Assembly: GCA_022496805.1 (NCBI GenBank)
Contig: CM040089.1
Coordinates: forward strand, 1,242,501 to 1,306,500
Direction of reading: 5' to 3'
Source: Pohlia nutans
Lineage: Eukaryota > Streptophyta > Bryopsida > Bryales > Mniaceae
DNA length: 64,000 nt
In this document: piece after piece, positions 1-12,100 of the stretch
Layout: the number at the start of each line of letters is the position of its first letter
Position numbering within the stretch: position 1 is the first letter of the stretch
Notes under the pieces: generated by a model
Seen by the model: the letters and a program-made list of their open reading frames with translations, nothing else
Told to the model about the DNA's origin: nothing
Database searches by the model: none
Program-made: the position numbers and the translations under genes

Positions 1-172
1 GCAGACAATCAGGGGTAGTTGCCTACACAACCTTCAGTTGCAAGAGTTTGAAAAGAATTCAATTGACGAACAATGTCAAGAGACTACGTACAAATTCATT
101 AGTTTGAGTGGAATGGAATACATTCATGACTAGTGCTGTAATTGATCGAACTGGATACCAGAGGATCAATGA

Positions 173-1471
173 TCAGTCCCTCATTGAATTGGCCAATTGG
201 GGTCCAGGATCGAGCTCGCACTCCGGGAACACGGAGCCTCTCACAAGGTAGCGCTTGGACGCCGCATGAAAGACAATACTCCCAGTCATCATCAGCTTCA
301 GCTCGTACGCCCAAGCGCGCACGCCCGGCGTGGCCTCGTCGCAGGCCAGCAACTGGTGCTCGAGCTCCATGACGGCGCGGGCATTGCCGTTGATGATGTC
401 CACGGCTCGCCATGCAGCCTGCGGGAGCGCCATCCCTTCCACGTCTACCATTACCTTCACAAGGTTGCGCGGATTGTCCGGCTCCTCCACGACCTCCTTC
501 GCGTACGAGAGCACATCGTTCACAAACATCATGTGCAGGATGGCCCTGTCCAGCAGTTGCGCGAACACGGGGTGTGTCCGGATCGCGCTCGGCAAGTACG
601 CATTCATCGAGTACTCCAGAAGCAGCACACACCAGTGAAACCCGCTGTTGCCACGGCGCATGACGGTGTAGGCCTCCACGTCCTGGCACTGGTGGAGCCG
701 GTCGATTTCGCAGGCGACATTCGCTTCGAAGTGCATGAGCAGCGCCGCGGACAGCTCCGCGAACCACTCCGGGTTCGAGAACCGCCGCATGACCTCGCCA
801 CATTCCCACATCAGCCCCTCGATCGCGGCGGGGTTCTTCTTCAGAGGCGCGTCGCTGTCGAAGATGCGCCACAAGTGGCGCAGATACGCCATGATCGCCG
901 CGGGGCTCTCACGCACCGCGCCATCGATGCCGAATTCTACCAGCAGCGAGTCCTTGGGACAGTCGAACAAAATGTCGTCCAGCACGAACAAGAGCGTCAT
1001 GTTGAACGAGAGCCCCACGAATCGGTCCAGGCTGACGACCTGGCCAAAAACGAAGGAGCTACCCAAGACGCTTAGAGGGATCCAGAGTTTCAGTGAGTCC
1101 GTCTTCCAGCGTTCGGCAACTTCCAGCAGTTGCCTCTGGGTTTCAGCCTCGTAAGCGCAGGCTCGCACTGGCTGCGGTAGACCCTCGACGTTGAGTAGGG
1201 AAGGATACAGAGGTGGCAGTTCAGTGACAGTCTCATAAGTCGAACTAGCCATCGATGGTTTGCCATACTCTGGTGATAACGCGTTGAAATCTATCGCTGG
1301 ATCGGTCGGGGAGGCTCCCGTTGAGCACCGCACTTGAAGTCGACGAAAAAGTCCAGACTGGTGGCCCACCTGAACATGAATTCTGAAACCACGGTCGTCG
1401 AGACTGTGATGAGGGACGCCGCTGGTACACTTCTGGCTGAATCGATGTGAGTATGACAGGCTGAGTGCCAT
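173..1471 (-). CDS. Microbial-type terpene synthase-like protein (MTPSL)
   Basis: A 432-codon uninterrupted frame on the minus strand encodes a class I terpene cyclase. Such enzymes ionise a prenyl diphosphate (GPP, FPP or GGPP) and cyclise it to mono-, sesqui- or diterpenes. Seen directly: an aspartate-rich metal motif DDILFD at residues 165-170 (DDxxxD form) and the second metal motif NDVLSYAKE at 318-326 (N318, S322, E326 triad), plus an Arg-Tyr pair near the C-terminus (SKRY). The fold length and motif spacing fit bacterial/fungal-type terpene synthases rather than the 550-800 residue seed-plant TPS. The first 73 residues are basic and Ser-rich and could be a plastid presequence; a second Met at residue 74 (codon 1250-1252) is an alternative start for a cytosolic form. 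It is clearly richer in GC than its surroundings and has no intron. Product specificity cannot be read from sequence. Confidence 0.9.
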   Translation of the reverse strand: MALSLSYSHRFSQKCTSGVPHHSLDDRGFRIHVQVGHQSGLFRRLQVRCSTGASPTDPAIDFNALSPEYGKPSMASSTYETVTELPPLYPSLLNVEGLPQPVRACAYEAETQRQLLEVAERWKTDSLKLWIPLSVLGSSFVFGQVVSLDRFVGLSFNMTLLFVLDDILFDCPKDSLLVEFGIDGAVRESPAAIMAYLRHLWRIFDSDAPLKKNPAAIEGLMWECGEVMRRFSNPEWFAELSAALLMHFEANVACEIDRLHQCQDVEAYTVMRRGNSGFHWCVLLLEYSMNAYLPSAIRTHPVFAQLLDRAILHMMFVNDVLSYAKEVVEEPDNPRNLVKVMVDVEGMALPQAAWRAVDIINGNARAVMELEHQLLACDEATPGVRAWAYELKLMMTGSIVFHAASKRYLVRGSVFPECELDPGPQLANSMRD

Positions 1472-1550
1472 TTCGTAAGTAAGCCTCCAAGGTCAGTACG
1501 TGTATTATGTATCTATCTATTAACTAATCAGATCGAGCCAGTGACTGATC

Positions 1551-1560
1551 TTATAAATAT
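1551..1560 (-). promoter_or_regulatory. Candidate TATA box of the terpene synthase
   Basis: On the minus strand the sequence reads ATATTTATAA about 80 bases upstream of the first Met of the terpene synthase. The position suits a core promoter, but AT-rich DNA yields such matches by chance. Confidence 0.35.
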
Positions 1561-2173
1561 GTCATTGCTTGCTTTCCTCGACTTGAAAATAATATTAGAT
1601 CCTACCGGATGTAATGCACCTCTGAATTCTTCTAATACGATAAACGCTGCAGGACTGCTAGCTAGCTTAATCAAGTGAAACCGCCTAAGCGAGCACGTCG
1701 ATCAGGGGGCGTCAAGGCAGCGTCAGGGCAGTATATATACTGATCTAGCTGGTTGGCTGAAATGAGTTCTGGAGGGCCAATGCTTGTTGTAGAACTGAGT
1801 TGTTATCACAAACGCACCCAAGGGTTTAAGATTTGGAGCATCACTAATTTTGGCAACTTTTGTCTATCACCTCCCATTTCTCCTTTTCTCTCATTCTCTT
1901 TTGTCCCCATGCATTAAAGATCACCGGGGAATCTAGAGAATTTCCTTTCCCCATGGCTCCATCTTTTCTTATGCAACTTGTCAAAACCTAGATCAGTCTT
2001 TTCAATCGAAAATCCAAGCTGTCTTGCCTCGTGTCTTGCAGTGAAGGAGTTTGTGTCTTCCGGAGTTTCAGTGGGAAGTTAGCTAAAAATAAATTAACAC
2101 ACATGGAATGTGTTTCGAGAAAGTCATGGACGAGGAGGTTTCAGCAACAAGCATGAGTCTCATTCGATCGACA
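1561..2173. other. Intergenic, nothing recognised
   Basis: Upstream flank of the terpene synthase. A second TATA-like string lies near 1731-1740. I see no convincing coding exon or inverted repeat here. Confidence 0.4.
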
Positions 2174-2177
2174 TTAA

Positions 2178-2465
2178 GAGCATCCGCACCCATGCTCTCC
2201 CAGAGTCTGACACACGCAATAACTAGATGAAATATGCTAAGGGCCCTTGACTCTCAATCCTAGCGTGTTAAGAAATGGCCCTTCAAATTTAAGTTTAGTT
2301 GACTATATCCGACATTCTACTTGTGATTGGTCCATTGACTAATTGACGTGCACTTTTGGTGCTTGAGGGGCGTTCAAGGGTGGGGGAGTGTAAGTTCAAG
2401 GGCTCTTCAAATGTAGATGAATAATTTTAGCGAGTCAACTTTAGCGTGCAAGGGTGCGGATGCTC
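2178..2465. mobile_element. PIF/Harbinger-like MITE with 3-bp TWA target duplication
   Basis: The two ends are inverted copies of GAGCATCCGCACCC and are flanked by TAA on the left and TTA on the right. The 288-bp length, lack of coding capacity and TWA flanks fit a Tourist-like non-autonomous Harbinger element. The terminal GAGCATC string resembles that of many plant MITEs. Confidence 0.6.
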
Positions 2466-2468
2466 TTA

Positions 2469-2701
2469 CTTCGTTGCTGCGTACTTTATGCACAAGTGTA
2501 TCATAAATTGTATAGCATTGTCGTTCGTTGGCGGCGATATCATTCCAAGGCCAATTTCTTGTCTTCTTCAAAGCCTGTGTTGGTAGTGATATTTTATAAC
2601 TGTAGTGGTGGATTGGTGATTTCACATGGAGCATTTCAAGCATTCCCTTGGACATTCGGCGCATTAATTATTCCCTAGTGGTTAATTTTCCCTCTCACAA
2701 A
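2469..2701. other. Short spacer, nothing recognised
   Basis: Unique-looking sequence between two MITEs, without an exon or repeat that I can support. Confidence 0.4.
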
Positions 2702-2705
2702 TAAA

Positions 2706-3787
2706 CCCTTTAACGCGCCAGCGTTCACTATGTGGACGATGTACATATTGAAACTGCTAGATTCTCATCTAAATTGGACAGTTTTCATCCACCAAAAAAT
2801 TTCATGGTTCTTGAGCAAGTTGACTAAGTATCCTTTGTACGGTTTGGATCTTCAAAATAGGTTATTATGATTTTTAGAAAAACAACAGAACTGGTTTATG
2901 TCAAGTTTCATTCTTAGTTCAAAGAGTGGGACCTTAAATATGATTTTCCAAAATAAGTAGAATCAAATAATGGAAACTATACCATCTCGCAGTGCATTTT
3001 ATTCCAATTTCATTACCATATTAAAAAAAAAATTATGCTTATTTGGGATTTTAAATTGAATTTCAAGAGAAAACCTTGCAAAATTAATTAAAAATATTAA
3101 ATAAAAATAGAATAAATCCAACCGTATAGATGTGATCTTCACATTGACATTTACAAATTTGCTTTGACCATCAACCCTATTTTTGGTTTTCATCAAACAT
3201 TTTATAACACTTCTTTGAAAACAGTGTTGAATTAGGACGTTAACCCCTAAATGACAAAGGGAGTAAGGGCAAAACCTAGATGTGTTATAAAATGTTACTT
3301 CTACAACTTTGATGAAGTTTGGTCCTGAAAAGAAAATGAGAAGCATGATGTTTAATAATTATCTTTACTGTCAAACTTTCAAAAAATGTTTTAGACACTC
3401 ATTTAATGAATTTAGAAGCATTTACCATTTAAAATTCACCAAAATTACAATTTTTATTTTTAGAATTTGAAATTTAATATGATTGGTTAAAACTAAACAT
3501 TCTACTCTGAAATTTAAAAAAGCAAAAATTTCAAAGGAGAGAACATCATTACTTTCCCGAAATAGAAAGTTTTATAACACTAGGACATTGTCGAGGTGTT
3601 TGTTTTTGAAAAATTCCTTAGTGAACCTCAATATTGCAAATGAAATGCATCAAACAACACTAGAATATGATCTCTACTCCCAATTTCGACAAAAAATCAA
3701 AACTCAAAAAATATCATTTTCTGGGCAGTCACTGTTGTTTGGGCCGAGACCAGAAAATGGTCGAACAGTCATTTAGGAGTTAAAGGT
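2706..3787. mobile_element. TTAA-flanked piggyBac-like MITE, interrupted by a second one
   Basis: The left end begins CCCTTTAACGCGCC after TAAA (a one-base variant of TTAA). The right end is split: GGACGTTAA at 3235-3243, then a 536-bp insert, then TTAAAGGT and a flanking TTAA at 3788-3791. Removing the insert and one TTAA leaves 542 bp, matching the sister copies at 8390 (539 bp) and 48079 (544 bp). Interior sequence is also similar to those two copies. No transposase frame is present, so it is non-autonomous. Confidence 0.75.
3244..3779. mobile_element. TTAA-flanked piggyBac-like MITE nested in another
   Basis: It starts CCCCTAAATGAC and ends GTCATTTAGGAG, an 11/12 inverted match. TTAA sits on both sides (3240-3243 and 3780-3783), and the target TTAA is part of the terminal repeat of the older element at 2706-3787. 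It is 536 bp and non-coding; a 97-codon frame at 3483-3776 has no recognisable similarity. Confidence 0.8.
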
Positions 3788-3791
3788 TTAA

Positions 3792-4165
3792 GAAGGGAAT
3801 GAGAAGAAATTAGGACTCTACATGGCACCGTAAGTTCTCATAAGGAAACAAATATCATTCGTCTAGTTGTAAATTACTGCTCCTTGTGGATCGAACTCAG
3901 AGCAGCATTAATGTTTTCTCTATTTTTTAAATTGCTTAGCTTGTCTGATCGATCGAGCTAGTGTGTGCACCAGTTGAGACAACCAAAACAAGTGTATGTG
4001 TTCCAGAACTACACCAAAATGGATATTTAATATGGTGTGATTATTGGTCAGCATGTAAATTACCATGTCCTATCTAGCAATAGCAACAGTGTATATCACG
4101 AATGCTGCAATGCCAGGAACGTCCTTGTAGTGGACACTAAATCACAATTTTAGTGGAGTTGAAAT
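3792..4165. other. Intergenic, nothing recognised
   Basis: AT-rich spacer without a supported exon, repeat or RNA gene. Confidence 0.4.
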
Positions 4166-4168
4166 TTA

Positions 4169-4647
4169 GGGCCTCTTTACACTAGAGGCGAGAAGCCGTG
4201 AAGAGAGAAATTTCAGCCATTGGGAGGCCTAAAAACCGAGAAGATCAAAGAATGTCACTTTACACCTGAAATTTTCAGTCCAAGGGACGGAAGGAGGAGA
4301 AAATGACATGGACAACACTTTTATCCTTCGTGGCAAGAAAAGTGGACATTTTCAAAGGCCTCCGGATTTTGCATCAAGCCCACCTCAAGAGGTGGGTTTA
4401 ACGCAAAATCCGGGGGGCCGTTTGGCCAAAATTCTCACAACCAATCATTTTTTATTTTTTAAGAAATATGTAAGAAATTTATTTTTAAAAATTGGCACTT
4501 TATTTTGTGGTCCCTTCTCACTTCACACTATATCCAAAGGCACACTATATCCAAAGGCGTCAAGTTCAAAGGTTGGCTTCTCAAGGATGAGCCATGGTCC
4601 TTGTGAGGTTTTCTCCATAGCTTCTCGCCTGTAATGTAAAGAGGGCC
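4169..4647. mobile_element. PIF/Harbinger-like MITE with an internal hairpin
   Basis: Ends are inverted copies (about 25/28) beginning GGGCCTCTTTACA, each flanked by TTA (4166-4168 and 4648-4650). This fits the TWA target rule of Harbinger elements. Inside, 4360-4412 folds into a near-perfect hairpin whose arms contain CCGGATTTTGC and AGCCCACCTC. It has no coding capacity. Confidence 0.7.
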
Positions 4648-4650
4648 TTA

Positions 4651-5603
4651 TTTCCCAATATTTACTAGGGACATGATTATCCACACCAGGACAGTGTCCC
4701 AGGTTAATGTCCATCCCTGGCTGCTTTTTCCTTAGTTTAATGCATGTTCAGTGTTTGACTGAGGTGTTGGCATTTCAGAATAAAAGGAGCAAGCAAAAGT
4801 GAAGTAAAAGTAAAAGTTCATTGCACGTTTCTCATGTGGCCACTTGGGGAGGGAGTTAGCGCTGAGATTAGCATCATTTTCTTTTCATGCATTGGCCGCT
4901 TCCAATTGTTCAACAAATCTCCAAAAGCTGAACAACCTCACTGAGTCTACATAAGGTCCTTTAGCAGTTAGCGGAGTCCACCTTTTTAAACAGTAGCACT
5001 GTAGAAGCTTCAACATTAAACACAATGTCTAACCACCCAATCTTTAGCTAAAGACGATGTGGAGTTGCTCATGATTCCGAATCTCTACAATGATTTGAGA
5101 ATAGTGGCCAAGATTCTGAGGTCAGCAGTAGAAGTGCAAAAGAACCTTATGCTCAATAAGTGGCAATCATGGTAGAATTCAACAAACTCTGGTCGTCTTC
5201 CACGCTTGGAGATTATTTATAATGTGGAGAAGTTCATGTGGAATTACAAAGCCCTGCCTCTCTGCTAGTATAGTGTGCTTGGATCCATGATCTGGCCCTT
5301 CTGCTCTTCTTAGAAGGAACAAAATATTCAAAAACGAAACCTTTTTGTCCAATCGCCCCTCTCCGTCAAGCGCCTTGGCTGTTCTATTTTACCCTTTGCA
5401 CTGGAAGTTGTCTAGTTGTTTAAAAGAAAAGAAAAAATCAATTTTTTTTTAAGAATTAAAAGAAAGGAAAAAAAAAACAAAAAAAACAAAAAAAAACATC
5501 AACTATACTACCATATTTTAATATTTTGAAAATTTAGAGATTAGATCTCCTTTATTCCAACAAATAAATTGAGCTTCAAGGTTGAATGAGGCATTGAAGT
5601 GCA
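4651..5603. other. Intergenic, nothing recognised
   Basis: About 950 bases without a convincing frame or element boundary. A poly-A-rich stretch lies near 5440-5500. Confidence 0.35.
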
Positions 5604-5744
5604 CTTGAAGCCCAAGGAGGGCACTTAAAGTTAAGATTAGGAATACACGTGAGTGCGTTTTAATAGTATACCCCCTACAATACTTGGCGTTAAAATAGTT
5701 TTAAAATTAAGATTTTTTAAGGTGCTAAATCACTACATACATAC

Positions 5745-5799
<55 letters not shown>

Positions 5800-6090
5800 T
5801 TTTGTACAAATTTCAGGTCCAAATGTTTTAAAAATCTTATTAACAAAAATGATAGAAGTTTGAACTAAAATGTGTTGTTTTTTGCTTCCAAATAAATTCA
5901 CAAATATTTGCAGGTGATTATTTTTTGAAATTGACACAACAAGAACTTTAGATTGTACTTAATAACTTCCTATTTTTATTACATTTTTAGGTGATCTTTA
6001 GTATATACATACGGGGGGTGGGGGTCAAAAGTACGCACTCATGTGATTCCTATTGTAGCTTGACCTTAAGTGCACTCCCAGGACTTGTAG
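5604..6090. mobile_element. MITE-like inverted-repeat element carrying an AT microsatellite
   Basis: The left arm (about 5604-5670) and right arm (about 6020-6090) are imperfect inverted copies sharing GGCACTTAA and the ACGTGAGTGCG / CGCACTCATGT block. The arms flank AT-rich DNA and a long (TA)n run. Exact ends and target duplication are not clear. Confidence 0.5.
5747..5798. repeat. (TA)n microsatellite
   Basis: About 26 uninterrupted TA dinucleotides, inside the inverted-repeat element at 5604-6090. Confidence 0.95.
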
Positions 6091-6536
6091 TAGTTCTTAG
6101 CCAGCATGTCCATCCTACCACTGAATTTTTAATTTTTTTTAATTTTTTTCTTTTCTGAAACAAGTTTACATTTATTCCACTACAATGATACCATTGAATT
6201 CTTTCATGAATATGAAAAGTGGATGAAAAGTGCTTATATTTTATTATGTTGCATATTCAAGGAAGGTGAGACTGAGAGCCATTGGATACAATCAAGTATG
6301 ATATAGAGAGATCCCAATACATACCTATATCACTAAGTTTAGGAAGATATTTTATCCTAAATTGATGAACAATAATGTTTATCCATGTATAGTGATTGTG
6401 ATTGATTCACCAACTACATAGAGGTACACATGGTGGTTCAAGGATGTGGAGATGATAGCTTGTGACACCAAATTTTGAATTTGATGATAGTGGTCAAAGG
6501 GTGAATTGACGGAGAAGGGTGCAAATACTCTTTGAA

Positions 6537-7800
6537 GTTAAATAATCGTCTTAGGCTTTTTGAAACCCTATTAAAATATACAAGAAGATAGAAGATTTAT
6601 TTGTTTCATTCGGTGAAAAATTGTTCAAGATATTGACAGTCAAAATCTCCCTTCACAAGGATAAGACAATAGAACATGTCTAATTATCTAGGTGCCTTAG
6701 CGAAAATTTTAAAAAATGATGGGTGATAGAATACAGGGTGGTTTAAAATCAAATAAAGAATATTTCGAGAGTATACCGTGAATATTCTTTTAAATTGTAG
6801 AATATTCCAATTATGTGAAAAGTCCCCACTTAAATACCCCTTGATTGCACATGGTTCCAATTCAAAAGTATATGTGTTTCCGAGTGCTAATTATCAACCT
6901 TCAATATCTTCCAAAATTTTATTACTAAATAAAACAAAAAAACAAACAAACAAACACTCTATTTTGAAGTACATATCAAGATAATTTCAAAAAGCCTAAA
7001 CTCATCTTCTAACTCCAAGAGGATTGTGTGCTATTAGTAATGTGCCAATTGGTCTGATAAGTAATTAAAAGCCTCTAATCTTTATGAGACTATAAACGAG
7101 ATAATAAAATATATCATTCTTCTCCCCAAATTCTATTTTAATTCATGTATAATATTTACATCAACTTATGCATCATGTCAAGGGTCTCTTCCCTTCACCT
7201 TTCTACGGTTTGGTCTAGCCCAAAGATTTGCTTTCTTAACTACACTTAAGTTGACTAAGTTTCTTATCTATGATTTCCCGTCAACTCTTTATTTTCCATC
7301 GTCTCATAGTACAACATTGATTCATCCCTTAAGTTTTTTTTGGGACACTCTGTTTTGTTCCTTTTTATTGGATCGGACACAGTTCTAAATCCAACATTGT
7401 TCCAAAAATTGCCATTGTGTTACATCTCTATCTTTCGAGATACAATCTCTATTCATTTTTGGAACTATATATCTAACTCTAGTGCACAAATTTAGTTATC
7501 TAACTTAGAGATGTTTAACTCCAAAGATCATCATCCCTTTCAATCAAGACTCGGATCTAGTTGGATCCAATAGTCACAACTTTGTTTCTATTCTTCTAAC
7601 CAAGGAACGTGTCTAATCGTCATATCCAAGTTTTATCCCTTCCAATCAAGACACGAGTTCAAAAGACGGGTGCAAGTATGATAAAGTGAGCCAAAAAAAG
7701 TGGGATTCTCAAAGTGAACTATTGGACCTCTACTTGTAAAACTACCTGGGAGGATAATTTATTTGGGCTAAATATCTACCTCTATATGAGTGCAAGAATC
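6537..7800. repeat. Diverged copy of the duplication-unit spacer (S module)
   Basis: This non-coding stretch is paralogous to 47.55-49.1 kb and, for its first part, to 62.6-62.96 kb. Shared landmarks include GAAGATAGAAGATT, AGACAATAGAACATGTC and GCCTCTAATCTTTATG. It is an orphan piece of the unit that elsewhere borders the Dr1 genes. It matters because it keeps the empty TTAA site (7246-7249) of the element at 48079-48622. Confidence 0.7.
6689..6886. mobile_element. Short member of the 26.6-kb DNA-element family, 9-bp target duplication
   Basis: CTAATTATC occurs on both sides (6680-6688 and 6887-6895), whereas the paralogous sites at 47.7 and 62.7 kb have one copy and no insert. The right half, read in reverse, resembles the ends of the elements at 26599-28867 and 44206-44535 (a GGGTATTTAA block followed by AATTGGAATATT). 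It is 198 bp and non-coding. Confidence 0.65.
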
Positions 7801-8385
7801 ATTCATAATGAAAAATCCAGAAGCCTTAGCCGGCGTACAAAAGTGACATGAAATTGTTTAACTCTCTAGTTTTTTTTATGCACATAATTATGTTATAAAC
7901 ATACCTAAGCTTTGCAGAGGGGTGCTTGGGGCCCAAAAAGGTTCATTATTGTTGTTTCATGAAGACAACAAAGCATAGTGAAATGTAGATTTCTTGTAAT
8001 TCCACTAATATTGATTCATTTGATTGATATTGCCCAAAATAATGTGCACTCTACAGTACCATGGGACGCGTGTGCATAGTGCATGGACATACATTTGGAC
8101 TAGACTCCATTTTCAAAAAAAAAATGGATTAAGAGGTTTAAAACAATGATTTTTGAAATTCACTTTTGAGTATTTTCTTTTTAATGATTTTATAAAATAA
8201 TAAAATTAAATTTTCATGAACTTAGATTTTAAAGTATATCCCATGAATAAATTAAGATTTTTGATAGTTTGAAAATTGGCATATACACTAAAATTTATAA
8301 TGTAAAATAATCTACTTTAAAAGGTGAAATACTTTTGAATTCATTTTTAAAAAATTTGAGTAGGTTGAACATCTTCTTTACAAAC
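7801..8385. other. AT-rich intergenic DNA, nothing recognised
   Basis: No exon, RNA gene or clear element end seen. Confidence 0.35.
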
Positions 8386-8389
8386 TTAA

Positions 8390-8928
8390 CCCTTTAACGC
8401 GCCTGCGTCCATATAATGGACGACGAATAGATTGAAATCCTTCTCTTTACTACATCCTGTACAATTTTTCATCCATCCAAATTTTCTTTGGTTCTTGTGC
8501 TAGTTGACTACCATTTGTACGGTATGGATCTTCAAAATAAGATATTGTGATTTTTTGAAAAATAACAATAGTGGTTGATGTCAAGTTTCATTCTTAGTTC
8601 AAAAAGTGAGACCTTCAGCATGATTTTCCAAAATAAGTAGAATCAAATAATGGAAAGCATACCATCTCGTAGTGCATGTTATTTCAAATTCATTACAACA
8701 ATTTTTAATTTTTTTGTGTTACTTTGGGATTTTTAATTGAATTTCAAAAGAAAACCTTGAAAAATTAATTTATAAAAATTACTAAAAATATGAAAAATCC
8801 AACCATACAGATGTGATCTAAACATTGACATTTACAACTTTGCTTTGTACATCAACTCCATTTTTGGTATTCATCAAACATTTTATAACGGATCTTTGAA
8901 ATCAGTGATGAATCGGGACGTTAAAGGG
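8390..8928. mobile_element. TTAA-flanked piggyBac-like MITE, 539 bp
   Basis: It starts CCCTTTAACGCGCC and ends GACGTTAAAGGG, and is flanked by TTAA at 8386-8389 and 8929-8932. Its interior matches 2706-3243 in the same orientation and 48079-48622 inverted. It is the cleanest complete example of the family in this window and encodes nothing recognisable. Confidence 0.85.
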
Positions 8929-9148
8929 TTAAAAAGGTGAGTTTTCAAAGTCAAAATATAGTATAAGCTAAAGAAAAATCAGCTAAGGTAAAACAGAACT
9001 CACTTGAAATTTAAAGCTTTTTTCAAAAACAAAAACAAATGATCAAGGCTGAGCTCAAGTAAACCAAGTACTCAAATCAAATGTAGGATAATATTTCACA
9101 AAACTGTTGGAAAGTATGATTGAAATACATTTCGTATGATGATTGCAA

Positions 9149-12100
9149 TCAGAAACACTTCGTTTCACCGTGTTTCATGGTGATAAAAGATAAAGGATCC
9201 AACTTCAAGCGAGCCAATTCCTGCACACATTACATACTTTTTCATGTCATTCCTCCTAGATCTCAGAACCAGCCGCAGCCCTCACTTCAAATATGGTTGT
9301 CTTCAAAAATGAGAACAATAAAAGAATCAATAAATTAAATTTACCATATAAACGTTGAGTATATGCAAGAATAAAGTCGCTGTGCAAAGGAGAAAAGCAC
9401 AAAAGAAGAGCTCTCAGATCTCTCACCTTCTCCATCCGCAAGGGTGGCTCAAGAATCGCTTCGTCTGTCAACTTGAATGTACCTGGCCAAAGGAATTAAA
9501 GCCATTGGTTTCATTTCTCATCAGCGTCAACATGTATGGACAAGGGGCGAATTAATACAAGCCGGTTACAAATCTTCTCCAAGGTTCATTGGCAGTAATT
9601 CATGCTTGCAACATCCTTTCAAGACCAGTTGAAGATCAACAAAAGTTCCTCAAACACAAATTTCTTGCACGGTCTTCACCGTCCCCTAAAGGACCAAGGA
9701 TTCATGGTTTCAAAATGACGAATTCAGTCAATCATATTGTGGAAAGTATGATTTAGATGGGACCAACTTTTATATCACCAGAATCAGTGAAGAACATTGC
9801 ATGTATTTGTCAAAATAAACAAATAAATTTGAACAAAAGGAAGTCTATATAGGACCTACTCAAAACTGATAAAAAACCACATGAGGCCCAGTTTGGGCTT
9901 CTTGGTCCTTTAGGGGTTAAAGTCGTGTTAACAAACTCAGCTTACCCCAATGCATGCCGACTGAGCGTTTCGCATTCACGGCAATGTGGATAGCAACTGC
10001 ATCCTCTGCGAACGTAATAGTATTCAGAGCTAAGTTACTCAGACTAGCTAGTTTTATCAAACACAAGTTCATAGCACCAGAACAAATTAATTCAGCCATT
10101 GAGGGAATTATGTGAATAACCAGTCTGTATGCTCCACTAACAAGTTCTACGGTTATATTCAAATAGAGTATAATGTTGTATGAACATAAAAATAGGGAAC
10201 ATGGAAGACCCACCTGGAGAGCAATGCACGGTACTCATAAAGTGACGTGGACTGTAGGCTCCAATGGGCAAGAAAGAGACATCGAAAGGACCAAACCTCT
10301 TCCCAATCTCCGCAAAGGAAGGACACACCGGCAGGTCCTCTGGAAAATTGAAAACATCACTAATTGTGAGCTCTTTGGATGGTCAAGTTAAAAATTTCTG
10401 AAAGAAACTGGAATGAATGAAATGAGAAATCATTTTCAAAATTCGATCTCATGACCTACACTCCACAGTTTCTAAATGCAGATCATATGACATGGTCCAC
10501 GGTGGCAGTTTCTTCCTTATGCACTGTATAAAGTTGAATTCCAGACTTACCTTTCTTCCCGTCAAGAATTGGTTCCCGGGTACCTACATCACCCCCTGGG
10601 TGCTCACTGCCCTGTTTCACAGCACAATATCCTGTGTCGCCTCCAAAATATAATTTCTTAGAAGGGCTCTCCAACACCCATGAGCACCAAAGTGTCTGCA
10701 CGTCCACAACCAATCAATGGCTCAGAACTCGGTGAACAGACGAGGGCGAAAAGAAATTAAATGAAAAACGCAAGAGGAAAAACTAATTTAAGATCTACAT
10801 CGGAAGCATAAGCAGATTGCACTCATGAAAAGGTTGACCAACTGTACATAATCATAACAATGTCCTCAAAGACAGCACTGCTAAGAACAAAAGCGTTACA
10901 CCCTGAAATATAAATAAATACCTTATCTCTATCCATAATACCACGACCTGAAAAATGTTGGCAGGGTGTGCACACAGCTCGTAATGTCTTCGAAGTATCT
11001 CCGTCTGAAACTGAGAATTGGTGTTCTTCCCACCAATCAAGTTCGACCTGGATTGGCACATTTAGAAAAAGTTACCTCTTTTGCACATTGGATACAGTAC
11101 GCAATGCTCTTAGATAACCTAAAATCATTTCACATAATTTTCCTCAGCTGCCATCTAACAAGGCATTGGAATGAGACATGATCTAAGTGGGCCTTCTACT
11201 GGATTACGATCAATAAGGTACATAATTAATTTCAAAATGCCCAGTCACTTGCCACTGTACTGCTTACATGGAATAACAGCAATCATGCCATCAACTCTAA
11301 CTAATACTATATTGCAGACAGAGGAGTGCAGTAACTTACAACGTTGGTGATACCAAGACTTGTAAACCTGCAGCAAAATCTTGATAAGAATGTGACCAAC
11401 TTTCCACACTCACCACATCTAGGTTTAGGGTTTAGGGTTTAGTGAGCAAGGCAGGTCACTAAGAGAGCAAGAGTCTCAAAGCAGTTATCAACTATTATGG
11501 AAAATTATTATTATTGACACAAGATTCAAGTTCTTTTTTTTGTGAAGTTCCCCGATGCCACTCTTTACTTAACAACTTGAGGTTTTGATACAGTTTTCTT
11601 CAATTTCCCTGAGATTCCAGACACCCAGAATTGAAGCTCATGCACCAGCTGAAAGACGTACCAACTCTTGATTCCAAGCGGCACAAGGTACAGGGGCTTA
11701 TTTCCCAAAGCTTTCACAGTAGCTTCGTCCAGATGATCTGAGTTAGACCCAACACACGCTTGAATCAGGATTTGACTGTATTTCATCTCAGAATCCCTAG
11801 AGCAGCCATTTCTAGGATATGATGGAAATGATATTAAAACATGAAATTATGCACCACAAGTTTAACTTGGAAATTATGAAACCTTTACGTCATAGGAACT
11901 CATGGAAGATCAATGATGTGTACATAGTGATCATAAAAGTGTTACCATAGTGATTGTGAGAGATGATTACGACGTCCACTGGTGGCAGATCCTTGATCGG
12001 AAATGGGACTGGCACAAACCTGAAATAAAAACCAAAACTAATAAATTGCGTCTTCTGACTGATACAATTTAAAAGAAGGTACAGTGAACTAAAATGGTTC

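Noticed and set aside
99..1154. Several long open frames on both strands overlapping the terpene synthase (for example 197-1075 plus and 99-872 minus)
   Set aside because: They are other-frame readings of a GC-rich gene; only the 173-1471 frame has terpene synthase motifs.
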